Shown in pieces: positions 1 to 5,133 of a stretch of 5,562 nucleotides of DNA (its first letter is position 1; each line of letters opens with the position of its first letter). Location of the stretch: NCBI GenBank assembly GCA_002414145.1, contig DHYP01000013.1, positions 41,380 through 46,941 of the forward strand, in the 5' to 3' direction. Made by a program: the position numbers and the translations under genes. Origin of the DNA: Methylophilaceae bacterium UBA5127 (GTDB taxonomy: Bacteria; Pseudomonadota; Gammaproteobacteria; Burkholderiales; Methylophilaceae). Below the pieces are notes generated by a model, which was not told where the DNA came from, did no database searches, and was given only the letters and a program-made list of their open reading frames with translations.

Positions 1-292
1 CTAAGACATCTGCAGTCACGATGTTCTCTTCTGGCTTAAAGCCTGTGCATGCTGCTTGTAACCATTGCACACGCTTAGGAATGCAATCCGCCATGTTGCG
101 CACAGAGCGTGCTACGTCAAACTCACCTGCACCCACTAAAGTCCAGGCCGGTTGATAGTAGTGCTTGGATGAAGGCTCAATAATCGCAATATTCAAATTT
201 TTATCGCGTTTGAGTAAGCTTGCCGCAACGCCGCAACCAGCAGCCCCGCCGCCGACGATTAAAATATCGTAAGAATTTGAAGGTGTTGACAT
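1..292 (-). CDS. Sulfide:quinone oxidoreductase-like FAD flavoprotein, N-terminal part (cut by window edge)
   Basis: The first 97 codons of a pyridine nucleotide-disulfide oxidoreductase fold protein are visible; the rest lies beyond position 1. After a short leader, a hydrophobic strand ending in GGGAAG (residues 14-19) is the Rossmann GxGxxG that binds FAD, and the acidic residue ending the second strand is E39 (AIIEP). The segment HYYQPAWTLVGAG (44-56) is the signature I associate with type II sulfide:quinone oxidoreductases, the SQRDL-like group, which oxidise sulfide and pass electrons to the quinone pool at the inner membrane. The catalytic cysteines of that family lie mostly further downstream and cannot be checked; C20, C70 and C82 are visible here. 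The start at 292 is supported by AGGAG nine bases upstream. It lies 39 bp downstream of the DUF442 gene on the same strand, so it is probably the third gene of the bigR operon. Another FAD-dependent oxidoreductase of the family remains possible. Confidence 0.85.
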   Translation of the reverse strand, partial: MSTPSNSYDILIVGGGAAGCGVAASLLKRDKNLNIAIIEPSSKHYYQPAWTLVGAGEFDVARSVRNMADCIPKRVQWLQAACTGFKPEENIVTADVL

Positions 293-331
293 TACGCGCT
301 CCTCGTACTTTTAATTATGATTAAATTTTAA

Positions 332-685
332 TTATTGATTTGCTTGTTTGGCCTGAGCCAGTTCCAGCATGCGCGCAGCACGATTCCCTGTGCGACAAAA
401 AGCAAGAATCGGTTTAGGTGCTGTGGCAAATGCCTGTGTAAATGCATCAATTTGCTGTGCCTGTATCTGGTTTGGGATGACTGGAATATGATGATATTGA
501 ATTCCCAATTGCTCAGCATGTTGCTTGATAGTAGCGCTGGTAGGTTGCTCTGCACCACCCTCATGGTCTGGGCGATTGTTAATGATGGTTTTAAAACCCA
601 GTGCGGCGACTTCTGCAATATCATCAGCACTAATTTGTGCTGTGGTGCAGTAATTTTCTGTGATTTTGTTGATATTTAATGGCAT
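332..685 (-). CDS. DUF442 / TIGR01244-type sulfurtransferase-phosphatase-like protein
   Basis: A complete 117-residue protein of the family found alone, or fused to metallo-beta-lactamase domains, in bacterial sulfide operons (the N-terminal half of Blh-type proteins). Visible hallmarks are the NNRPDHEG stretch (residues 37-43), typical of the family, and the active-site loop CRTGNR (97-102) after a hydrophobic strand (ILAF). This is a C-x4-R loop of rhodanese size, shorter than the C-x5-R of true tyrosine phosphatases, so C97 is the expected persulfide-carrying residue. The likely role is moving sulfane sulfur between the quinone oxidoreductase product, glutathione and the dioxygenase; this is inferred from family and context. 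It is probably cytoplasmic, as no signal peptide is seen. It starts 20 bp after the ArsR gene ends and lies 39 bp before the SQR-like gene, so one transcript is likely. The Shine-Dalgarno sequence is weak (GAAAG-like), which may mean translational coupling to the preceding gene. Confidence 0.88.
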   Translation of the reverse strand: MPLNINKITENYCTTAQISADDIAEVAALGFKTIINNRPDHEGGAEQPTSATIKQHAEQLGIQYHHIPVIPNQIQAQQIDAFTQAFATAPKPILAFCRTGNRAARMLELAQAKQANQ

Positions 686-705
686 AGATGTACTTTCATA
701 AGTGG

Positions 706-1032
706 CTATTTACAGATTTCTTGACTTAACACGCGCATGACCGCCAATGCTGATTCACTGGATATGTTATATATGATATTTTTACCTTCTCTGCGCGTTG
801 ATACTAACTGGGCTTCTCTTAGTACAGTTAATTGCTGTGATAAGGTAGGCTGATGAATGCTCAGAGACTCTTCTAGCTCACTGACTGATTTTTCGCCTTG
901 CGATAATTGGCACAGTAACATGAGCCTATCTGCATTCGCCATGACTTTCATCAGGCTGCAAGCTTTATCTGCAGAGGCACGCAGCTCTTCAAAGTGGAGG
1001 GTTGATGTAGCAGTCATCGTCATCATTGTCAT
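706..1032 (-). CDS. bigR: ArsR-family persulfide-responsive repressor, BigR/SqrR/YgaV type
   Basis: A 108-residue winged-helix repressor. The recognition region HQPTLSQQLTVLREAQLV (residues 60-77) and the following wing (TRREGKNIIYNI, 79-90) match BigR/YgaV-type ArsR proteins closely. Its three cysteines are C25, C41 (RLMLLC) and C107 (EIC, second to last residue). C41 and C107 fall at the positions of the two cysteines that SqrR of Rhodobacter uses to form a polysulfide bridge when persulfides accumulate, and equivalent to those of BigR. The metal-binding CxC motif of arsenic or zinc sensors is absent. It is the first gene of the minus-strand operon with the DUF442 and SQR-like genes and diverges from the dioxygenase gene, so it probably represses both directions and itself. 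The start is uncertain: ATGs at 1032, 1026, 1023 and 1017 are in frame and none has a strong Shine-Dalgarno sequence. The symbol is assigned by family resemblance. Confidence 0.88.
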   Translation of the reverse strand: MTMMTMTATSTLHFEELRASADKACSLMKVMANADRLMLLCQLSQGEKSVSELEESLSIHQPTLSQQLTVLREAQLVSTRREGKNIIYNISSESALAVMRVLSQEICK

Positions 1033-1038
1033 ATTTAT

Positions 1039-1067
1039 TTGTGAGTTTGGTATGTATACATTATATT
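1039..1067 (+). promoter_or_regulatory. Candidate sigma70 promoter for the persulfide dioxygenase gene
   Basis: TTGTGA (1039-1044, 4 of 6 to the -35 consensus), a 17-bp spacer and TATATT (1062-1067, 5 of 6 to the -10 consensus). Transcription would begin near 1074, inside the palindrome, leaving a leader of about 35 bases with AGGAG at 1098-1102. A TATAAT at 1074-1079 is an alternative -10 but lacks a well-placed -35. In such AT-rich DNA chance matches are common. Confidence 0.45.
1060..1065 (-). promoter_or_regulatory. Candidate -10 element for the bigR operon
   Basis: Read on the minus strand this is a perfect TATAAT, placed so that transcription would start about 20 bases before the bigR-like ATG at 1032. 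No convincing -35 lies 16-18 bp upstream (the best sequence there is CCTAAA-like). The call therefore rests on the -10 alone and on its overlap with the palindrome. Confidence 0.35.
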
Positions 1068-1079
1068 TATATATATAAT
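1060..1079. promoter_or_regulatory. Probable BigR operator: AT-rich imperfect palindrome in the divergent promoter
   Basis: These 20 bases form an inverted repeat in which 9 of 10 base pairs match; the only mismatch is the 1067/1072 pair. It is centred in the 75-bp spacer between the bigR-like gene and the dioxygenase gene. It overlaps a minus-strand TATAAT (1060-1065) and candidate plus-strand -10 elements TATATT (1062-1067) and TATAAT (1074-1079). BigR-type repressors are known to bind AT-rich dyads over the -10 region, so this is the best candidate operator; binding of both promoters from one site is inferred. A separate perfect 10-bp palindrome, ATGTATACAT, lies just beside it at 1052-1061. 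Confidence 0.6.
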
Positions 1080-1107
1080 ATGTTTAGGTATTTTAATAGG
1101 AGTATAT

Positions 1108-1809
1108 ATGTTTAAGCAACTCTTTGATAGTGAGTCATCCACATTAACCTATCTAATTGTAGATGATCAGAGCAGGGAAGCGGCATTTATTGATCCAGTA
1201 GATCGGCATGCTGACGACTATATGAAGCTGACGAAAGCCTTAGATTTGAAATTAAAGTATGCTTTAGAGACACATGTGCATGCAGATCATATTACTGCGA
1301 GTGGTGTGTTGCGCCAGAAGCTTGGCTTGCAGACTGCTGTGGGTCAGCAATGCGGTGCAGTAAATGCAGATATTCAGTTAAATCATGGCGATCAGTTGCA
1401 ATTAGGCTTACAAACAATTGCCGTGATTGCAACACCAGGACATACAGCTGGAAGTGTTTCGTTTCTATGGCAGGACAAAGTATTTACAGGAGATGCGCTA
1501 CTGATCAATGGTTGTGGGCGTACCGATTTTCAGAGTGGAAACGCAGGCACGCTGTATGACAGCATTACGCAAAAATTATTTGATTTACCAGAAGAAACCC
1601 TAGTGTATCCAGGCCATGATTACAACGGCAAGCGTGTAAGTTCTATCGGCCAAGAAAAAATATCGAATCAGCGCCTTGCAGGCAAGTCACGTGACGAGTT
1701 TATTGCGCTGATGCAACAGCTTAATTTACCCCAACCCAAAATGATAGACATTGCCGTGCCAGCAAATCGAAAATGTGGCGTTTACGAAGAGGATATGTTG
1801 CAAGGGTAA
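1108..1809 (+). CDS. ETHE1-like persulfide dioxygenase (metallo-beta-lactamase fold)
   Basis: A complete 233-residue protein of the usual size for bacterial ETHE1-type dioxygenases, which oxidise glutathione persulfide to sulfite and glutathione with O2 and a single mononuclear iron. The metal-site motifs are present in order: THVHADH (residues 55-61, with H56, H58, D60, H61), GHTAGS (111-116, with H112), FTGDALL (126-132, with D129) and YPGHDYNG (167-174, with H170). By analogy with ETHE1 the iron ligands would be H56, H112 and D129. The stretch GCGRTDFQ (135-142) is the signature separating ETHE1-like enzymes from glyoxalase II. The C-terminal VPANRKCG (218-224) is also typical. AGGAG lies five bases before the ATG. 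The protein has no DUF442 domain; that partner is encoded separately across the divergent promoter. It probably responds to sulfide through the BigR-type repressor. No signal peptide is seen, so it acts in the cytoplasm. Confidence 0.93.
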   Translation: MFKQLFDSESSTLTYLIVDDQSREAAFIDPVDRHADDYMKLTKALDLKLKYALETHVHADHITASGVLRQKLGLQTAVGQQCGAVNADIQLNHGDQLQLGLQTIAVIATPGHTAGSVSFLWQDKVFTGDALLINGCGRTDFQSGNAGTLYDSITQKLFDLPEETLVYPGHDYNGKRVSSIGQEKISNQRLAGKSRDEFIALMQQLNLPQPKMIDIAVPANRKCGVYEEDMLQG

Positions 1810-1815
1810 TATGAT

Positions 1816-1829
1816 TTTTGCGTTTTGCG
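1816..1829 (+). repeat. Tandem heptamer TTTTGCG x2 between the dioxygenase and Crp/Fnr genes
   Basis: TTTTGCG occurs twice head-to-tail within the 51-bp gap between the two plus-strand genes. A TACAAT at 1831-1836 follows and could be a -10, but no -35 is correctly spaced. The repeat may be chance, slippage or part of a regulator site; nothing decides between these. Confidence 0.5.
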
Positions 1830-1849
1830 TTACAATCCTTCCACACAAA

Positions 1850-1854
1850 GGGAG
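1850..1854 (+). promoter_or_regulatory. Ribosome binding site that fixes the Crp/Fnr start at 1861
   Basis: GGGAG within AAAGGGAGAG lies six bases before the ATG at 1861. An in-frame TTG at 1825 has no such sequence in front of it, so the ATG is preferred. Confidence 0.75.
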
Positions 1855-1860
1855 AGCGTT

Positions 1861-2529
1861 ATGCTGAGCACGAATACTTCATTAGATTGGTTATCTACAT
1901 TTCCTGAATTAATGGCAATGGAGCCACACGCTAAAAGCTTGCTGGCACAGTATGCGCGCATCGTAGAGGCTCCTGTCGGCACGGTAGGTTATCGCGAAGG
2001 AGGTGCGTGCGGCGCTTACGTCATGCGCTTGGCTGGTCTTTCACGTGTATTTAAAATGTCAGCCAGTGGACGGGAAATTTTGTTATATCGCGTTGCCGCA
2101 GGAGAAACCTGTGTCATTACGACCACCTGTTTACTTGGTAATAGTAACTACCCAGCCTCTACGATTGTAGAAGAGGCGATTCGAGATGTGATTATTCCAG
2201 CGTCAGCATTTAATCAGCTCATGCTAGATTCTATGGTATTTAGACGCTATGTCATGAAAAATTATGGTGCTTTGATTAGTGATTTAATCGTTTTGCTAGA
2301 CGAAGTTGCATTTCATACACTAGACGCACGCCTAGCAAAATTGTTGATTGATTCGGGTGCTGTCAGTATTAATAGAACCCACCAGCAAATTGCAGATGAG
2401 TTAGGCACGGCGCGTGAAGTGGTGAGTCGTCAGCTTAAACGGTTTGAACTGAAAGGCTGGATTTCCATGGGGCGCGGTCAAGTAGAAATACAAGACCGCG
2501 AAAAATTAATGGAACTCGTAAGTGCCTAG
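1861..2529 (+). CDS. Crp/Fnr-family transcriptional regulator with a cysteine-bearing sensor domain
   Basis: A 222-residue protein with the standard layout: an N-terminal cyclic-nucleotide-binding-like beta-roll (about 15-115), a long dimerisation helix (about 116-150) and a C-terminal winged helix (about 155-220). The helix-turn-helix is THQQIADELGTAREVVSRQL (173-192); E186, S189 and R190 fit the E-xx-S-R pattern of the FNR recognition helix. The FNR iron-sulfur cysteines at the extreme N-terminus are absent. The only cysteines are C50 (GGACGAY), C84 and C90 (GETCVITTTCLLG). The last motif sits where Crp has its nucleotide-binding cassette, and the cAMP contacts R/S-A are missing there. From memory, Crp/Fnr proteins with this GExCxxTTxCLL motif often neighbour sulfur or rhodanese genes; thiol or persulfide sensing is my inference. 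It lies 51 bp after the dioxygenase gene, probably on the same transcript. Its stop overlaps that of the convergent pentapeptide gene. Confidence 0.88.
   Translation: MLSTNTSLDWLSTFPELMAMEPHAKSLLAQYARIVEAPVGTVGYREGGACGAYVMRLAGLSRVFKMSASGREILLYRVAAGETCVITTTCLLGNSNYPASTIVEEAIRDVIIPASAFNQLMLDSMVFRRYVMKNYGALISDLIVLLDEVAFHTLDARLAKLLIDSGAVSINRTHQQIADELGTAREVVSRQLKRFELKGWISMGRGQVEIQDREKLMELVSA
2473..2500. repeat. Inverted repeat (7-bp GC-rich stem) near the 3' end of the Crp/Fnr gene
   Basis: CGCGGTC (2473-2479) and GACCGCG (2494-2500) can pair around a 14-base loop. It lies inside the coding sequence about 30 bases before the stop. No T-run follows on either strand, so it is not a standard intrinsic terminator, but it is the only stable hairpin I see near the point where the two convergent transcripts meet. 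Confidence 0.45.
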
Positions 2530-3491
2530 TTGATTTTACAATCGACACATTTTCCTTTAACGCTATTCCAACCTTTTACCGATGCTAAGCCTTTTACATC
2601 TTTAAAAATAGCACCATCGACATCTGCATCAGTTAAGTTTGCACCCGTTAAATCCGCACCCGTTAAATCTGCTTTGGACAAATCACCACGATAAAGATTG
2701 GTATTGCGCAAGTTGGTACCACGTAAATCACCAAAGGCAAAAGCGGCGATGTTTAAATCAGCGCCTTCAAAGTTAGCTCCCGCAAAGTTACCACCCACAG
2801 AATCAAACTTCATCTGACCCATTGGTTGGTTGCCCATGTCCAAACCAAAACGTCCTTTTGCAACATTGGCACCACTCATGTCTACGTTACCTAAAGTGCC
2901 GATCATGCGTGCATTAGTAAGGTTAGCTTTGCTAAAATTGGTTTTACTAAAGATTGCTTGAAAGATAATCGCATTGCTTAAATTAGCACCAGTAAAATTG
3001 GCGTTTTCTAATCGCGCAAGATTTAAATAAGCACCTTGTAGATTAGCGCCACTTAAATTTGCACCCTTGAGTTCAGCACCAAAAAAACTGATATTTTGCA
3101 TATTGCAATGACTTAAGTCCATGCCATTAAAAATTAAATAGCCAACATCTTTATTGCTTAGGTCACAGGTTTTACTGTTGATTTGTGCGAGCGCCTCTTC
3201 TTGCGTGATTTTTATGCGCTCAACTTCCTTATTCTTTGCATAAAAAGTTTCTGCTGCCGCAACTGTCGTAGCAGGGTCGGCAAGAAAACTTTCTTTAGCC
3301 GCTTGGCCACTAAAACAATAGGTTTTACCGTTGTATAGCGCACTTACCTTGCAATCTGTTTGCATGACTACGCCTTTAGAAAGACCAGTCGTACAGTTGT
3401 TGCCCAATTCACCTGACCAGCTCATTTGGGTGGAAGATAATAGACAAAGACCTATTAGAATCTTTAAATATTGATATATGAGTGTTTTCAT
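2526..3491 (-). CDS. Exported pentapeptide-repeat protein with N-terminal YHS-like segment
   Basis: A 321-residue protein in three parts. Residues 1-26 form a signal peptide: basic start, hydrophobic core around ILIGLCLL, likely cleavage after SWS, so it should reach the periplasm or outside. Residues about 41-85 resemble a YHS domain (VSALYNGKTYCFSGQAAKES then FLADP), a small fold linked to metal-handling proteins; mature-region cysteines are C33, C47 and C59. Residues about 116-296 are pentapeptide repeats of the A(D/N)LxG kind (GANLSGANLQGAYL, KADLTGADLTGANLTDAD), which build a right-handed beta-helix; a less regular stretch at about 200-232 interrupts them. The tail holds CVDC (315-318). 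The function is unknown. The start at 3491 has GGAG upstream on the minus strand. The gene converges on the Crp/Fnr gene and lies downstream of the PEP-CTERM gene, from which a terminator separates it. Its link to the sulfur genes is positional only. Confidence 0.85.
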   Translation of the reverse strand: MKTLIYQYLKILIGLCLLSSTQMSWSGELGNNCTTGLSKGVVMQTDCKVSALYNGKTYCFSGQAAKESFLADPATTVAAAETFYAKNKEVERIKITQEEALAQINSKTCDLSNKDVGYLIFNGMDLSHCNMQNISFFGAELKGANLSGANLQGAYLNLARLENANFTGANLSNAIIFQAIFSKTNFSKANLTNARMIGTLGNVDMSGANVAKGRFGLDMGNQPMGQMKFDSVGGNFAGANFEGADLNIAAFAFGDLRGTNLRNTNLYRGDLSKADLTGADLTGANLTDADVDGAIFKDVKGLASVKGWNSVKGKCVDCKIN

Positions 3492-3545
3492 CGCGCGCTC
3501 CTAGAAATTATATTTTTGATGTATTGCATCATTGAGTATAAGCGC

Positions 3546-3575
3546 AATATATAGTTGCACAGTAACTTAAGTCAC
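3546..3575 (-). promoter_or_regulatory. Candidate promoter of the pentapeptide-repeat gene
   Basis: On the minus strand, GTGACT (3570-3575, 4 of 6 to -35), an 18-bp spacer and TATATT (3546-3551, 5 of 6 to -10). Transcription would begin near 3539, about 48 bases before the ATG at 3491. A TATACT and a TATAAT closer to the gene are alternatives without good -35 partners. The strong terminator just upstream means the gene needs a promoter of its own in this gap. Confidence 0.35.
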
Positions 3576-3576
3576 A
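3561..3576. promoter_or_regulatory. Crp/Fnr-like dyad overlapping the -35 of the pentapeptide gene
   Basis: AGTAA-CTTAAG-TCACA has the spacing of a Crp-type site (5-6-5), with one perfect TCACA half and one degenerate half. The inner 14 bases (3562-3575) are palindromic at 6 of 7 pairs. Whether the Crp/Fnr protein encoded next door uses it is inference. Confidence 0.3.
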
Positions 3577-3591
3577 GAGCAATGCTGAAAA

Positions 3592-3621
3592 TAAAAAGCG
3601 CTCACTTTTGGTGAGCGCTTT
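3592..3621 (-). terminator. Intrinsic terminator of the PEP-CTERM/PhoX-like gene
   Basis: A perfect 11-bp stem (3595-3605 pairing with 3611-3621, AAAGCGCTCAC with GTGAGCGCTTT) around a five-base loop. Read on the minus strand it is followed by a T-rich run (CTTTTTATTTT). It begins 24 bases after the stop codon of the gene at 3645 and isolates it from the downstream pentapeptide gene. Confidence 0.88.
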
Positions 3622-3644
3622 AAGTCAACTAGAGTTGTGTCTAA

Positions 3645-5057
3645 TTATTTTTTGTTACGACGTGCAGCAAAGCCCATTAAGCCTAAACCAGCTAACAACA
3701 TTGCATACGTTTCTGGTTCTGGTACAGCAGCGATTTGAACTGTTAAATCGTTACCGCCATTAGGGTGCTGAATGTTAACCCAAGCTTTGTTAGGATCCAC
3801 TTTGCTGAAGTACAAGCCAGTGAATTCAGAACCGTTGATACCGTTAGAAGCCCAGCGTGCTAGACCTTCACCTGCATCTAATAAGTCGCCATCGTGGTTG
3901 ATGTCATTAGCAAACCAGATGTCATCATCAGTAGAGCCGTTACGGTCTTCGATAATGTATACGTTACCGTTAGCATCGATAGCGATATTGTCTGGGTTTT
4001 GGAAACTAGCACCAACAGCTAAGCCTGTGGCTAAGTCAATCGTATTACTGTCAGCAAATAGACTTAATGTATTAGTGTTTAAGTTTTGCAAGTAAACGTG
4101 ACCATTACCTGTAGCGGCGCTAGCATCATTGTCGCCAGCAGTCGTAGCGAAAATAAGTGCTTCATTACCGTTTGCTAAACTCAACAACTCCATATCTTCA
4201 GGACGGTTAAAGCCAATTGCGCCTGCAGCATCAGCAGCGCCACGACCATTTACACCAGAAATTGCAACCCAGCTTGTTGCACCACTCAATGTTAATGTAG
4301 TACCTTCATCTACAGCACCAGTGTTTAATTTTAATGCAGAAACAGTACCCGCTGAGAAATAATCGTTACCGTTAGTTGCATTAGGGTTGGCAGAAGTAAA
4401 TTTGTAAATGCTACCGCTTAAGTTTTCATCTACAAAGTAGAAGTTTTTAGCAGAGTCAAATGCCATACCTTCGTGCGCCACGAGTGGGATTACGCTGTTG
4501 CGTTGTACAAAATTACCTGTACCAGCAGTCGCTGTTAATGGGTTAGTGACTTCGAAAAGACGGCCTTGACCAGTGCCACCAGTTACAGTGCCATTTGATA
4601 AGTTTTCTTCACCTGTTAAGTAACCACCCCATGGTGTAAAGCGTGAAGCGTCACCACGGATAAAGCCTTGAGAATTTGTAGTGTTTGGCGTCACAATTAC
4701 AGTCGTACGTGTGTTGTAGTTAGGGTCTTGTGTGTCGATACGTAATACACCACCAGCACCTTGCTCTAAAGGCATGAATATATAACGGCCACTTGGGTCA
4801 GCATCAATCATGTCTGGCGCGTTACCATCGCCACCGTTATTTGCTACTGCTGGTGCATATTGTGAGATGCCATTGTTTAAGCTATTTGAAATAATTTCTT
4901 GTGTGAAATTTGGGCTAGATAACAAAATTGGTGAAGTTGCTGCACGTACACCTGATGAACTTGTCAATGGTGTGAAGTTATCAAAGTACGTATTGTCAGC
5001 AGCATAAGCTTGGCTTGCGCAAGCTAAAGCAACTGCTAAAGCGATTTTTTTAAACAT
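3645..5057 (-). CDS. Exported PhoX-like (DUF839) beta-propeller protein with PEP-CTERM anchor
   Basis: A 470-residue protein. A signal peptide (1-19, ending AYA) starts the chain. The C-terminus is a full PEP-CTERM signal: VPEPET (445-450), a hydrophobic helix (AMLLAGLGLMGFAA) and the basic end RRNKK, so an exosortase should process it, linking it to the envelope or exopolysaccharide. The body resembles PhoX/DUF839 alkaline phosphatases: TPWGGYLTGEEN (141-152), HEGMAFD (195-201), FNRPEDME (283-290), NPDNIAIDANGNVYIIED (354-371). DINHDGDLLDAGE (385-397) looks like a calcium-binding loop, which would fit a calcium-dependent phosphoesterase. In classical PhoX the first motif reads LTCEE, with the cysteine near the metal cluster; here it is glycine (G149), and the mature chain has no cysteine. 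Phosphatase activity is therefore doubtful; it could be a propeller adhesin or another hydrolase. The start at 5057 has GGAAG upstream. It is transcribed alone, ending at the terminator near 3600. Confidence 0.85.
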   Translation of the reverse strand: MFKKIALAVALACASQAYAADNTYFDNFTPLTSSSGVRAATSPILLSSPNFTQEIISNSLNNGISQYAPAVANNGGDGNAPDMIDADPSGRYIFMPLEQGAGGVLRIDTQDPNYNTRTTVIVTPNTTNSQGFIRGDASRFTPWGGYLTGEENLSNGTVTGGTGQGRLFEVTNPLTATAGTGNFVQRNSVIPLVAHEGMAFDSAKNFYFVDENLSGSIYKFTSANPNATNGNDYFSAGTVSALKLNTGAVDEGTTLTLSGATSWVAISGVNGRGAADAAGAIGFNRPEDMELLSLANGNEALIFATTAGDNDASAATGNGHVYLQNLNTNTLSLFADSNTIDLATGLAVGASFQNPDNIAIDANGNVYIIEDRNGSTDDDIWFANDINHDGDLLDAGEGLARWASNGINGSEFTGLYFSKVDPNKAWVNIQHPNGGNDLTVQIAAVPEPETYAMLLAGLGLMGFAARRNKK

Positions 5058-5133
5058 GGTATTTCTTCCTCGTTTTGGTTGATGAAATTTTTTTTAATTA
5101 ATTATTATTATTTGTGTGTAATTTAGAGACTTG

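Noticed and set aside
335..679. Open frames of about 100 codons overlapping the DUF442 gene on the plus strand and in a second minus frame.
   Set aside because: They are shadows of the real gene: no family resemblance, cysteine-rich or low-complexity composition and no ribosome binding sites.
759..783. An AT-rich, palindrome-like stretch near the 3' end of the bigR-like gene that resembles the operator.
   Set aside because: It encodes the conserved wing residues NIIYNIS, and its symmetry is weaker than that of the intergenic dyad.
1825..1860. An in-frame TTG at 1825 would extend the Crp/Fnr protein by 12 residues.
   Set aside because: It has no Shine-Dalgarno sequence, overlaps the tandem heptamers, and the ATG at 1861 has GGGAG six bases upstream.
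2473..2500. The GC-rich inverted repeat considered as an intrinsic terminator for the Crp/Fnr gene or the convergent gene.
   Set aside because: It is followed by A-rich sequence on the plus strand and by CCCC on the minus strand, with no T-run in either direction.
2620..3080. Repeated GTTAAATC/CGCACC-like units suggesting a DNA tandem or CRISPR-like array.
   Set aside because: The units follow the pentapeptide codon pattern with synonymous drift and no unique spacers, so they are protein-level repeats.
3402..3491. A possible lipoprotein signal in the pentapeptide protein (LIGLC around residue 16).
   Set aside because: The residue before the cysteine is leucine, not Gly, Ala or Ser, and a normal signal peptidase I site follows at about residue 26.
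3772..4362. Plus-strand open frames inside the PhoX-like gene.
   Set aside because: They are antisense to a well-supported coding sequence and have no recognisable motifs.
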